From Acetomicrobium sp. UBA5826 (GTDB lineage: Bacteria; Synergistota; Synergistia; Synergistales; Acetomicrobiaceae), in assembly GCF_002433005.1 (NCBI RefSeq), contig NZ_DJHF01000020.1, positions 1 through 64,000 on the forward strand: a stretch of 64,000 bases of DNA, given 5' to 3'. Shown in pieces: positions 1-7,315 of the stretch. Within the stretch, counting starts at the first letter, position 1. Each line of letters begins with the position of its first letter. A model generated the notes under the pieces. That model saw nothing but the letters and a program-made list of their open reading frames with translations, did no database searches and was not told the origin of the DNA. The position numbers and the translations under genes were made by a program.

Positions 1-548
1 TATGAGGGATGGAAACACAAAGTATTGACCGGCCCCAGCATCATATATCTGGTTTTTAAACTTCCTATGAGGGATGGAAACTTGCTTCTTCAGCGATCAA
101 GCGGGCCGTTTCTTTCCAGGTTTTTAAACTTCCTATGAGGGATGGAAACACATGAGGCATCCATTCACCTGGGGCCCAAATTCCAGTTTTTAAACTTCCT
201 ATGAGGGATGGAAACTTGATATTCAGTCGGGGGTTCGCCACCCAATTCAAGAGTTTTTAAACTTCCTATGAGGGATGGAAACTATAAGCCTGGCACATAA
301 TAACAACGTGGATATCCGGTTTTTAAACTTCCTATGAGGGATGGAAACTGGTCATGCGCTCCTGCCTGCCCGTCAGCTGTGCCGCGTTTTTAAACTTCCT
401 ATGAGGGATGGAAACAAGTCTCATTGGGATAAGTAGCCAGCTTGAATTTTTGTTTTTAAACTTCCTATGAGGGATGGAAACAATATGTGCCACAAGTTCG
501 TAGTAACCTGGATATATAGTTTTTAAACTTCCTATGAGGGATGGGAAT
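1..548 (+). CRISPR. CRISPR array, trailer-proximal part
   Basis: A 30-bp repeat that begins GTTTTTAAAC and ends GGATGGAAAC occurs at 52-81, 120-149, 186-215, 253-282, 319-348, 386-415, 452-481 and 519-548. Its last 16 bases open the window at 1-16. The eight complete spacers are 35-38 bp and all different. The copy at 519-548 differs at two positions, as terminal repeats often do. The 3' end ATGGAAAC resembles the usual 8-nt crRNA handle, so transcription is probably left to right and the leader lies left of the window. The repeat style is like type I-B or III arrays of thermophilic anaerobes, but no cas gene is present here to settle the type. Confidence 0.98.
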
Positions 549-585
549 GTGCTAATTCGCAACTTTTGTATGTCGTAGAAACTTC

Positions 586-683
586 GTTTGTAGCCTACCT
601 ATGAGGGATTGAAGTGAGTCTATTTCCATTAATATTAATAGAGCAGTAGATGGATTAGCAGTCTTCCTATAAGATGCAGAAAA
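586..683 (+). repeat. Decayed CRISPR repeats beyond the array end
   Basis: A copy at 586-615 matches the repeat at 23 of 30 positions, including CCTATGAGGGAT. A weaker copy at 654-683 matches about 17 of 30, including CTTCCTAT. The intervals before them, 37 and 38 bp, are normal spacer lengths for this array. They therefore look like the oldest repeat-spacer units, losing identity by mutation. The first copy is secure by eye; the second depends partly on its spacing. Confidence 0.7.
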
Positions 684-1013
684 ATTTCGCTGTGCATTCG
701 GCTCATTGCGAGCTTCACTTTTATAGTTTAATGCGCATAAAATAAGCTTAATGGTTGTAGCGATGTTTAGTGAACGACAGAAGAAAAGATGACCAGGAAA
801 AAATGCTTAATGACTTATGCTGGTGAAATCCAGAAGGATAAAGTTGAAAAGGCGCGCTTTTTAAAAGCGCGCCTTTTGTGTGCCTAAAAATGTCGTGAAA
901 ATGATAGGGAATAACTTTTGCAGTAATGTCTTTTGACTTTAGATGTTGCGTAAAGCTGAGCATTTATGTAAAATGATTTCAATATTAATTATCGATATTG
1001 GAGGCCGATATTT
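684..1013. other. Non-coding stretch between the CRISPR array and padR
   Basis: I see no credible gene here. A short minus-strand open frame at 748-963 runs through the hairpin at 847-877, has no family signature and was not accepted. Just before padR the 7-mer CGATATT occurs twice (993-999 and 1006-1012), flanking the ribosome site GGAGG. That could be a regulator site but is not a recognised PadR operator. Confidence 0.5.
847..877. terminator. Hairpin terminator, bidirectional
   Basis: AAAAGGCGCGCTTTT pairs with AAAAGCGCGCCTTTT across a single base, giving a GC core with A and T tracts on both sides. It can stop transcripts leaving the CRISPR array on the plus strand. Confidence 0.8.
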
Positions 1014-1307
1014 ATGCTTCGTAGCCTTTTTTTGGGGTTTGTAAAAATTCACATTCTTCATCACGCCAGCAAGGGACCGATTTATGGGTTATGGGTAATC
1101 GAGGAGCTCCAACGGCACGGGTATCGTTTTAGTCCTGGCACGATTTATCCAACGTTGCATTTGATGACAAGGGATGGATATTTAAGATGTGAATCTAAAG
1201 TGGTGAACGGCAAAGTGAGAAAATACTATACGATAACCGAGAAAGGATTAGATGTGTTGAATCAAGCAATAGGTAAACTTCGTGAATTGGTCGGAGAAGT
1301 GCTTTAA
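1014..1307 (+). CDS. PadR-family transcriptional regulator
   Basis: A 97-residue winged-helix protein. Residues about 10-75 carry the PadR signature: HILHHASKGPIYGLW, then IEELQRHGYRFSPGTIYPTLH, then a wing with GKVRKYYTITEKG. It is the short PadR type with little beyond the DNA-binding domain and one C-terminal helix, which normally mediates dimer formation. The start has GGAGG about 9 bases upstream. It lies 26 bp ahead of an ABC transporter pair and probably shares its transcript. Local regulators of this family commonly repress a neighbouring exporter in response to a small molecule. The ligand cannot be read from the sequence. Confidence 0.9.
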   Translation: MLRSLFLGFVKIHILHHASKGPIYGLWVIEELQRHGYRFSPGTIYPTLHLMTRDGYLRCESKVVNGKVRKYYTITEKGLDVLNQAIGKLRELVGEVL

Positions 1308-1333
1308 TTTTAAAAACGAAAGGAAGAATTTAA

Positions 1334-1975
1334 ATGGCTTTTCAATTGGAACAAGTCAAATATAAAGACATTTTAAAAATCGACAAATTTCAAATACCCG
1401 AGGCTAAAATAACTTGCATAATAGGTGAAAGCGGAAGCGGAAAGACAACGCTGTTGCGTCTTCTTAATAATCTGATTTCTCCTGATGAAGGTTCGATATT
1501 TTATAAAGGTCGTAACATTGAAGACATAGATCCAATCCAGCTTCGCAGGGAGGTGGTAATGCTTCCTCAAAATCCTACCGTTTTTTCCGGAAGCGTTAAA
1601 GATAATCTTTTAATAGGGCTTGAATTTGCAGAAAAAGACGAAGTAAGAAACGATGTTTTATCCGAAATCCTGAGGTTGGCACAGCTGGATAAACCTCTTT
1701 CGACTATTGCTTCAACTCTTTCTGGCGGAGAAAAACAGCGCTTGGCATTGGCTAGAATAATGCTTTTAGAACCAGAGGTCATATTGTTGGACGAACCCAC
1801 ATCCGCTCTTGATGAGGGGACGGAGGAAAGGGTCATCGAAAGCGTTGTGGAGTTCGCAAAGGGGAAGACAAGAACTTTGATAATGGTTGTGCATTCTAAA
1901 AGTATTGCCCAACGTTTTGCCGATGTTGCAGTTACAATACAAGGCGGCGGAGTTGTGGCAGAGGAGGGCTTATAA
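1334..1975 (+). CDS. fetA: ABC transporter ATPase, FetA/YbbL type
   Basis: A 213-residue nucleotide-binding subunit. The Walker A motif GESGSGKT is at about residues 32-39, the Q-loop in MLPQNP, the signature LSGGEKQR at about 130-137, Walker B VILLDEPTSALD, and the H-loop histidine in MVVHS. Short length and a membrane partner directly downstream fit the FetA (YbbL) family, which with FetB has been linked to iron export and oxidative-stress tolerance in Escherichia coli. The stop is one base before the fetB start, so the two are almost certainly translated together. Regulation by the upstream PadR protein is an inference. The substrate remains uncertain. Confidence 0.8.
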   Translation: MAFQLEQVKYKDILKIDKFQIPEAKITCIIGESGSGKTTLLRLLNNLISPDEGSIFYKGRNIEDIDPIQLRREVVMLPQNPTVFSGSVKDNLLIGLEFAEKDEVRNDVLSEILRLAQLDKPLSTIASTLSGGEKQRLALARIMLLEPEVILLDEPTSALDEGTEERVIESVVEFAKGKTRTLIMVVHSKSIAQRFADVAVTIQGGGVVAEEGL

Positions 1976-1976
1976 A

Positions 1977-2765
1977 ATGATGATGGGAGTAGTCGATATA
2001 GGGTTTTTTAATTTATTGGCAGGATATGCTTTGATTCTTGTTGTCCTTGTTATGCTCAGACAACGCAACATAAAAAAAGAAACTGAGCTTTTAATTGCCG
2101 TTGTGAGGATGACCATCCAATTAGTGCTTGTGGGCTACATTTTGGATTATATATTGGGTTCTCAGAGGATGTGGATGACTCTGGCAGCAGTGGCTATCAT
2201 GGAAGTTTTTGCTGTACAAAACATCTACCAAAGGGTCAAAATTGATATGACGCCGCGTTTTCGTAGTATAGTGGCTTGTAGTATGGCTTTTGGCACTATA
2301 ATTACTATGATATTTTTCTTTTTTGTTCTTCTATCCGTAAAGCCCTGGTATTCGCCCCGATATGTAATACCGCTGTCTGGAATGTTGATTGGCAATTCTA
2401 TGACGGGCATCACCTTGGGAGCAGAGCGCCTGCTTAGGGGGTTTCATGATAAAAAGGAACTAATAGAGGGAGCGCTCATGCTTGGAGCAACTCCCGAAAG
2501 AGCTTCTAGAGAAATTATTAACGAATCCTTCACGGCGGCCATACTGCCCACGATCAATTCTATGGTTGGAATGGGCATCGTCTTTTTGCCGGGAATGATG
2601 TCGGGACAAATCCTATCAGGTGTTCCCGCCGTTACCGCGATTAAATATCAAATGGCAATCATGTTTGCCATACTGGCAAGCGTTGCTTTTACCGTGTTTA
2701 TATTAGTCGTTTGGGGCAGTAAGACCTTTTTCAACGACAGAGCTCAACTGGTGTTATATGGTTAA
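1977..2765 (+). CDS. fetB: ABC transporter permease, FetB/YbbM (UPF0014) family
   Basis: An integral membrane protein of 262 residues with about seven hydrophobic segments. The family-typical stretch GNSMTGITLGAERL is near the middle, followed by a cytoplasmic loop with EGALMLGATPERASREI, then TINSMVGMGIVFLPGMMSGQILSG. I chose the ATG at 1977 because GAGGAGGG lies 8 bases upstream; an in-frame start at 1887 would run far into fetA. Three ATG codons occur in a row (1977, 1980, 1983), so the exact first residue is uncertain. It forms the exporter with the preceding ATPase. No strong terminator follows. Confidence 0.82.
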   Translation: MMMGVVDIGFFNLLAGYALILVVLVMLRQRNIKKETELLIAVVRMTIQLVLVGYILDYILGSQRMWMTLAAVAIMEVFAVQNIYQRVKIDMTPRFRSIVACSMAFGTIITMIFFFFVLLSVKPWYSPRYVIPLSGMLIGNSMTGITLGAERLLRGFHDKKELIEGALMLGATPERASREIINESFTAAILPTINSMVGMGIVFLPGMMSGQILSGVPAVTAIKYQMAIMFAILASVAFTVFILVVWGSKTFFNDRAQLVLYG

Positions 2766-2799
2766 TATAATTAAAATGCAAGATAATGTCCTGTAGCTA

Positions 2800-3002
2800 T
2801 TACATAATAGCTCTTATCACGTCGTATCTTTTATCGTCGCTTGCTATAAATCCATTGACGTTGGTTTTCAGGCCCTGGAAATCTTTAAATTCGATGAAGG
2901 CTTTTTGTAATAAGGATATCATTTCCTCCGGCATGTTTGGATTACAAGCTAAAGCATCCTTTGACGCTTTCTAACCATATCTTTCCAACTGCCATGAGCC
3001 AT
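2800..3002 (-). pseudogene. Frameshifted remnant resembling a PhnD-type binding protein end
   Basis: On the minus strand, ATG at 3002 with GAGGTG just upstream opens MAHGSWKDMVRK, which then runs into a stop. In the neighbouring frame from about 2967 to 2800 the codons read ASKDALACNPNMPEEM, then LLQKAFIEFKDFQGLK, and end GFIASDDKRYDVIRAIM. One base missing from the A-run near 2968-2972 would rejoin the two parts into 67 residues. The last part resembles the C-terminal end of phosphate/phosphonate (PhnD-like) binding proteins, where a GF-x-A-x-D-x-x-YD-x-IR pattern is usual. It could instead be a small intact gene with a sequencing error. A perfect 8-bp inverted repeat (2795-2812) covers its stop codon. 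Confidence 0.45.
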
Positions 3003-3185
3003 TTCACCTCAACAAATGATAAAAAATTTTATTGCCTGCTGATTATCAACAAGCACTTGAGGCTGCTCTCTATTCTCTATAATTAGTATAAAGTTTTTCT
3101 TGCCTATAATCCAACCCCTTGTTATCCTTTGAAAGGCATTTTGTGACATTAATTGCAAAATTCTTAGAAAAGAGGTCATTAATCG

Positions 3186-4286
3186 ATGAACCGCAAGATT
3201 TTACTGGAACGTTGCAATGTTTTGAGGAGAAAGCTGCTTAGCAAAGGTATCGATGCCTCAGTCTTGTTTAATATTGAAGGGTTGGGATGGGAAGATCTTT
3301 ACTATTTTTCCGGGTTTCGCGGAACCAGCGGAGCTCTGGTGGTAAGCCGCAGTGAGTGTGCGTTGATCACCGATGGGAGATATATTCTGCAGGCTAAGGA
3401 GCAAACCCCCTTTAAAGTTGTGGACAGAAAAGATCAGGATTTAGTCTCAGTTGTGAAATCCCTACTTGCAGATTTAGGGGCAAGAGTAGTCGGTTTTAAC
3501 GCAAAAACTCTTCCGACTTGTTTGTATCTAAAATTTGAAAAACCAGCCTTCGAGATGGTCGATATATGCGATGTTTTTGCTTCCTGCAGGCGCAAGAAAT
3601 GCAAGGAGGAAGTTGAGCATGTTAAAGTTGCAGCCCAACTTGCCGGCAAGGCTTTTTTAAAGCTCTTGGACAATTTAAAGCCGGGCGTTAAAGAGACCGA
3701 AGTTGCTGCTAGGCTAGAGTATGAAATGAAAATGCTCGGAGCGGAGGGCGGATGGGGTAATGTCGATTTTATTGTGGCTTCCGGAATTAGGTCGGCATTA
3801 CCGCATGGCAGGCCTACTTCAAGAATCTGGCAATCTGGAGAATGGGCGACATTGGATTTTGGTGCCAGGTATGCCGGTTATGTCTCGGATATCACGAGAA
3901 ATATTATTTTTGGAACACCCCCCAGCAAAGCGGTTGAGATGCATGATTTGCTATGTAAAGCCCATGTCGAAGCTGCATCAAGATTAAAAGCAGGTGTTAT
4001 GGGCAGGGAAGTGGACATGGTTGCGAGAAAGGTCCTGGCCGATGGTGATATGGCTAAATTTTTCATTCATAGTCTGGGGCACGGAATCGGTCTTGAAGTT
4101 CACGAAATGCCGAGATTGGCATCCAATTCAACGGATGTGCTTGAAGAGGGAGACGTTGTGACCATCGAGCCGGGGGTATATGTGGAAGGTTATGGGGGCA
4201 TGAGGGTAGAGGACGATTATTTGATCACTAAAAATGGAGCAGAAAGATTAACTGCCGAAATCCCCATGGAGTTATTTGTAGTGTAG
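3186..4286 (+). CDS. Xaa-Pro peptidase (M24B family)
   Basis: A 366-residue cytosolic metallopeptidase that removes or splits residues before proline. It has a creatinase-like N-terminal domain (about 1-130) and the pita-bread M24 domain after it. The five metal ligands are visible: D224 in TLDFG, D235 in VSDIT, H299 in SLGHGIG, E328 in TIEPG and E342 in RVEDDY. Length matches bacterial aminopeptidase P/prolidase-like enzymes; which of the two activities dominates cannot be decided. AGAGG lies about 10 bases before ATG. It is 42 bp ahead of a periplasmic binding protein, the same pairing seen for the second copy at 32746. Confidence 0.9.
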   Translation: MNRKILLERCNVLRRKLLSKGIDASVLFNIEGLGWEDLYYFSGFRGTSGALVVSRSECALITDGRYILQAKEQTPFKVVDRKDQDLVSVVKSLLADLGARVVGFNAKTLPTCLYLKFEKPAFEMVDICDVFASCRRKKCKEEVEHVKVAAQLAGKAFLKLLDNLKPGVKETEVAARLEYEMKMLGAEGGWGNVDFIVASGIRSALPHGRPTSRIWQSGEWATLDFGARYAGYVSDITRNIIFGTPPSKAVEMHDLLCKAHVEAASRLKAGVMGREVDMVARKVLADGDMAKFFIHSLGHGIGLEVHEMPRLASNSTDVLEEGDVVTIEPGVYVEGYGGMRVEDDYLITKNGAERLTAEIPMELFVV

Positions 4287-4328
4287 TATTATAATAAACG
4301 CGCAAATAAATAATGGGGAGGGATATTT

Positions 4329-5522
4329 ATGAAATTGGCAGTGCGTTTTATGGTAATGCTAGCTGTTGTTGTTTTTTTGATGAGTAGTGGTTTCGCTTTT
4401 GCAGAAGCGCCCTTTCACATTGGAATTATGACTGGGACAGTTTCTCAACAAGAAGATGAGCTTCGCGGTGCTGAAAAGATGATGGAGATATATGGCAATG
4501 AAGCCCAGGGAGGCATGATTAAGCATGTCACATACCCGGACAACTTCATGCAGGAGATGGAAACTACTATAAGCCAAATCGTTGGAATGTCGGACGATCC
4601 AATGATGAAAGCAATCATCGCCAGTACTGCTGTTCCCGGAACCACAGAGGCCTTTAGGAGAGTTAAAGAAAGAAGGCCGGATATCATATGTTTAGCTGGC
4701 AATTCCCAGGAAGACCCGGGCGTTATATCGTCGGTAGCCGATTTGACCGTAAACCCAAATGATATATACAGGGGCTATCTACTTCCCGTGGCAGCACAAA
4801 AAATGGGTGCCAAAAATTTTGTCCATATTTCCTTCCCCAGGCACATGAGCTATGAACTTCTCTCTAGAAGACGAAACATAATGGAGGTCGTGTGCAAGGA
4901 TATTGGAGTTAATTTTCATTTCGAAACAGCTCCAGATCCCGTTAGCGATGTAGGGGTAGCCGGTGCGCAACAGTTTATACTTGAGAAAGTTCCTGCATGG
5001 CTGGAAAAATACGGGAAGGAAACAGCTTTCTTCTGTACTAACGATGCCCAGACCGAGCCGTTAATAAGGCAGATTGTAAATTATGGCGGTTATTTCGTTG
5101 AGCCTGATTACGCGTCTCCGCTTATGGGGTATCCTGGTGCACTAGGCCTGGATTTGACGGAGGAGAAAGGAGATTTCCCGGCAATAGTTAAAAAGATTGA
5201 AGCAGTGATAATAGAAAAAGGAGCCAGTGGACGGCTAGGCACATGGGTTTACTCCCACCCCTATGTGGTTACAGCTGGTTTAGGTGAACTTGCTAAAAGG
5301 GTAGTAGAAGGAAAGGCGGAATTAACCATCGATGATTTCATTGATGCCTGTAAAGGCATTACACCAGGCATCAAGGTGAATGGGAGCCCTTATGTCGATA
5401 TGAGCACGGGAGTTGAGAAATCCAATTACATCATGGTTTATCAGGATACATACGTGTTTGGAAAGGGTTATCTTGGGATGACAGAAATAGAAGTTCCTCA
5501 AAAATATCTCTCTATAAAATAA
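4329..5522 (+). CDS. DUF3798 periplasmic binding-protein-like protein
   Basis: A 397-residue exported protein. Residues 1-25 form a signal peptide ending GFAFA|EA. The mature part starts FHIGIMTGTVSQQEDELRGAE, a typical first strand and helix of type I periplasmic binding proteins, and the whole matches what I know of the DUF3798 family, which is common in Synergistota and some Firmicutes. GGGGAGGG precedes the ATG. No permease genes are beside it, so the ligand and partner are unknown. A role as receptor for an ABC or other transporter is inferred from fold only. It follows the Xaa-Pro peptidase and is closed by a strong terminator at 5551. Confidence 0.75.
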   Translation: MKLAVRFMVMLAVVVFLMSSGFAFAEAPFHIGIMTGTVSQQEDELRGAEKMMEIYGNEAQGGMIKHVTYPDNFMQEMETTISQIVGMSDDPMMKAIIASTAVPGTTEAFRRVKERRPDIICLAGNSQEDPGVISSVADLTVNPNDIYRGYLLPVAAQKMGAKNFVHISFPRHMSYELLSRRRNIMEVVCKDIGVNFHFETAPDPVSDVGVAGAQQFILEKVPAWLEKYGKETAFFCTNDAQTEPLIRQIVNYGGYFVEPDYASPLMGYPGALGLDLTEEKGDFPAIVKKIEAVIIEKGASGRLGTWVYSHPYVVTAGLGELAKRVVEGKAELTIDDFIDACKGITPGIKVNGSPYVDMSTGVEKSNYIMVYQDTYVFGKGYLGMTEIEVPQKYLSIK

Positions 5523-5550
5523 TAAACTTTTTTTATCTTTGACGTATAAT

Positions 5551-5585
5551 AAAGTAAAAGAGAGGGAAAACCTCTCTTTTACTTT
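5551..5585. terminator. Hairpin terminator after the DUF3798 gene
   Basis: AAAGTAAAAGAGAGG pairs with CCTCTCTTTTACTTT, a 15-bp perfect stem with a GAAAA loop. The T-rich descending arm is the usual intrinsic terminator form; it can also serve the opposite strand. Confidence 0.85.
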
Positions 5586-5796
5586 ATTGAAACATAATCT
5601 TTTCCATCATTCATTATTACGTGATACATTTATAGTCCCTTAGACATTGCATCCCTTGGATAATTGCGAAGAGATGTCCTAAATATGTTTACAACTAGTA
5701 TTAATTTGTCAATCTTAATTTGTTTTGACAACATCCGGAAATGCCGTATCGAAAATGGTATTTGCCATAATGGCTTACATTGCTTCTCCCGGCCGT

Positions 5797-6969
5797 CTAA
5801 AACAGGGCGAGTTGTCTTGTCCTGGAAGAAAATTTGTTTTTCAGTTTTTCATTGCTTGGTTGCTCTTGAGGCAGAGGTTTTCCGCCTATTGTAATAAATT
5901 CTCTTGCCCGTGTGAGGGATATGCCAATGCGTTTTAATCCCTGTTCGTCTAAATAACCTTCGCGCCTGGCTTTTATAATCTTTTTTGCCGTTTTAGGGCC
6001 TATACCGGGAACCAGTATGAGCCTGTCATAGGGAGCTCTTTTTACGTCTATTGGGAATATATGCATGTTCCTCAAAGCCCATAGCATTTTTGGATCCATT
6101 TCGTTCGAGAGGTTTTCCGTTCCCTGAAAAATATCTTCTACTTTGAAGCCGTAAAATCTGATTAGCCAGTCGGCCTGATATAGCCTGTGTTCTCTCAATA
6201 GAGGAGGATTGGTTACGTCGGGTAAAACCCCAGGATTTACCGGAATGTATGCCGAATAATATACTCTCTTTGCTAAATTGTCAGAATATAATGTATTGGC
6301 CAATTTTAGGATGGTTGCATCGGATTCAGGGGTTGCCCCGATGATCAGCTGGGTTGTGGTGGATATATTAATATTATGTTCTAAAGCGTTATACCTGACC
6401 GATTTAAGTGCGCTGATAATATCCCTCGCAGTTTTATCAGGGGCTAAGAGATTCAAACTTTCTTCTGTGGGGAGTTCAATATTGCAACTAACTCGTGTAG
6501 CCAATGACATTGCCACTTTAATGAGGTCTGGTGAAGTTCCTGGTATGATCTTTAAGTGTATATAGCCGTCAAAGTCAAATATACCCCTCAAGATTTTTGT
6601 CGTACTGATCATGAGTTCCATGGTGTAATCGGGATTTTTGTAGATTCCTGAGCTCAAAAAAAGGCCTTTTATTTGGCCCTTCCTATATAGTTCATAGGTT
6701 AATTTGGCCAATTCCGCGGGCTTGAAGATCGCTCTTTCAATATCATTTGAGCGTCTGTTGAAGCAGTACTTGCAGTCATTAATGCAAATATTAGTGAAAA
6801 GGACCTTTAAAAGCGGAACATAGCCTCCACCGTTGCAGGGGCTATAAAAGATGAAATTATTGATGTCGTTGCTCGTCCCTGCTTTTATTGCCCCTTTATT
6901 ATCTTTGCCACAGACCCTGTCGTATTTGGCTGCTTGGGCAAGGATTGATAATTTCTTCATAATACCCAT
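5797..6969 (-). CDS. Radical SAM protein with helix-hairpin-helix end (putative DNA modification/repair)
   Basis: A 390-residue protein. The radical SAM cluster motif CINDCKYC (CX3CX2C) lies at about residues 62-69, followed by a TIM-barrel-like region. A helix-hairpin-helix DNA-binding motif, LVPGIGPKTAKKI, is near residue 325. This is the layout of the TIGR03916 family, annotated as putative DNA modification/repair radical SAM protein and normally found with a uracil-DNA-glycosylase-like partner. No partner is adjacent here: the next minus-strand bases below 5797 show only short frames without a signature. The start at 6969 has AAGGAG about 11 bases upstream; a second ATG three codons in is possible. 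Substrate unknown. Confidence 0.85.
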   Translation of the reverse strand: MGIMKKLSILAQAAKYDRVCGKDNKGAIKAGTSNDINNFIFYSPCNGGGYVPLLKVLFTNICINDCKYCFNRRSNDIERAIFKPAELAKLTYELYRKGQIKGLFLSSGIYKNPDYTMELMISTTKILRGIFDFDGYIHLKIIPGTSPDLIKVAMSLATRVSCNIELPTEESLNLLAPDKTARDIISALKSVRYNALEHNINISTTTQLIIGATPESDATILKLANTLYSDNLAKRVYYSAYIPVNPGVLPDVTNPPLLREHRLYQADWLIRFYGFKVEDIFQGTENLSNEMDPKMLWALRNMHIFPIDVKRAPYDRLILVPGIGPKTAKKIIKARREGYLDEQGLKRIGISLTRAREFITIGGKPLPQEQPSNEKLKNKFSSRTRQLALF

Positions 6970-7315
6970 GTTTAACTTGGCTCCTTAAGGGTTTTGCACC
7001 TAACAATTATAACTCCATAACCATGACAATGTTGTATTTGCTTGAATTTTCTTTAACTATTATCGACAATTACCTGTCATTTGATGTATTATTATAATCC
7101 TAGAATGTTCATATTAACAGAACCGAAAAACTAATTAGATATCAAAATATTGACATTTATTGCATGCGTTATTAGATCCTTTTGTAGATATTCTTTCCTC
7201 GTCTCTTTCGTGGAAGTACAAAATAAGGTTTCGCTAAATCAAACTTCCAAATATGCTTGCCACAACTTTTTTCGTCAATTACTTCAGCAATTCCAGACAA
7301 GAGAGGTGAATTCTA
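6970..7315. other. Divergent promoter region, radical SAM gene / otsAB
   Basis: AT-rich, no gene seen. It must carry promoters for both flanking genes. TTGACA at 7150-7155 is a possible -35 element for otsAB, but the -10 element at the right distance is weak. GAGAGGTG (7301-7308) is the otsAB ribosome site. Confidence 0.5.

Noticed and set aside
65..562. Minus-strand open frames across the CRISPR array with repeated FPSLIGSLKT peptides
   Set aside because: They are translations of the repeats and spacers, not genes.
748..963. Minus-strand open frame of 71 codons
   Set aside because: Runs through the hairpin at 847-877, has no family signature and no clear ribosome site.
5664..5937. Plus-strand open frames after the DUF3798 terminator
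   Set aside because: They overlap the 3' end of the radical SAM gene on the other strand; a short stretch (TSGNAVSKMVFAIMAYIA) looks protein-like but has no recognisable relative.
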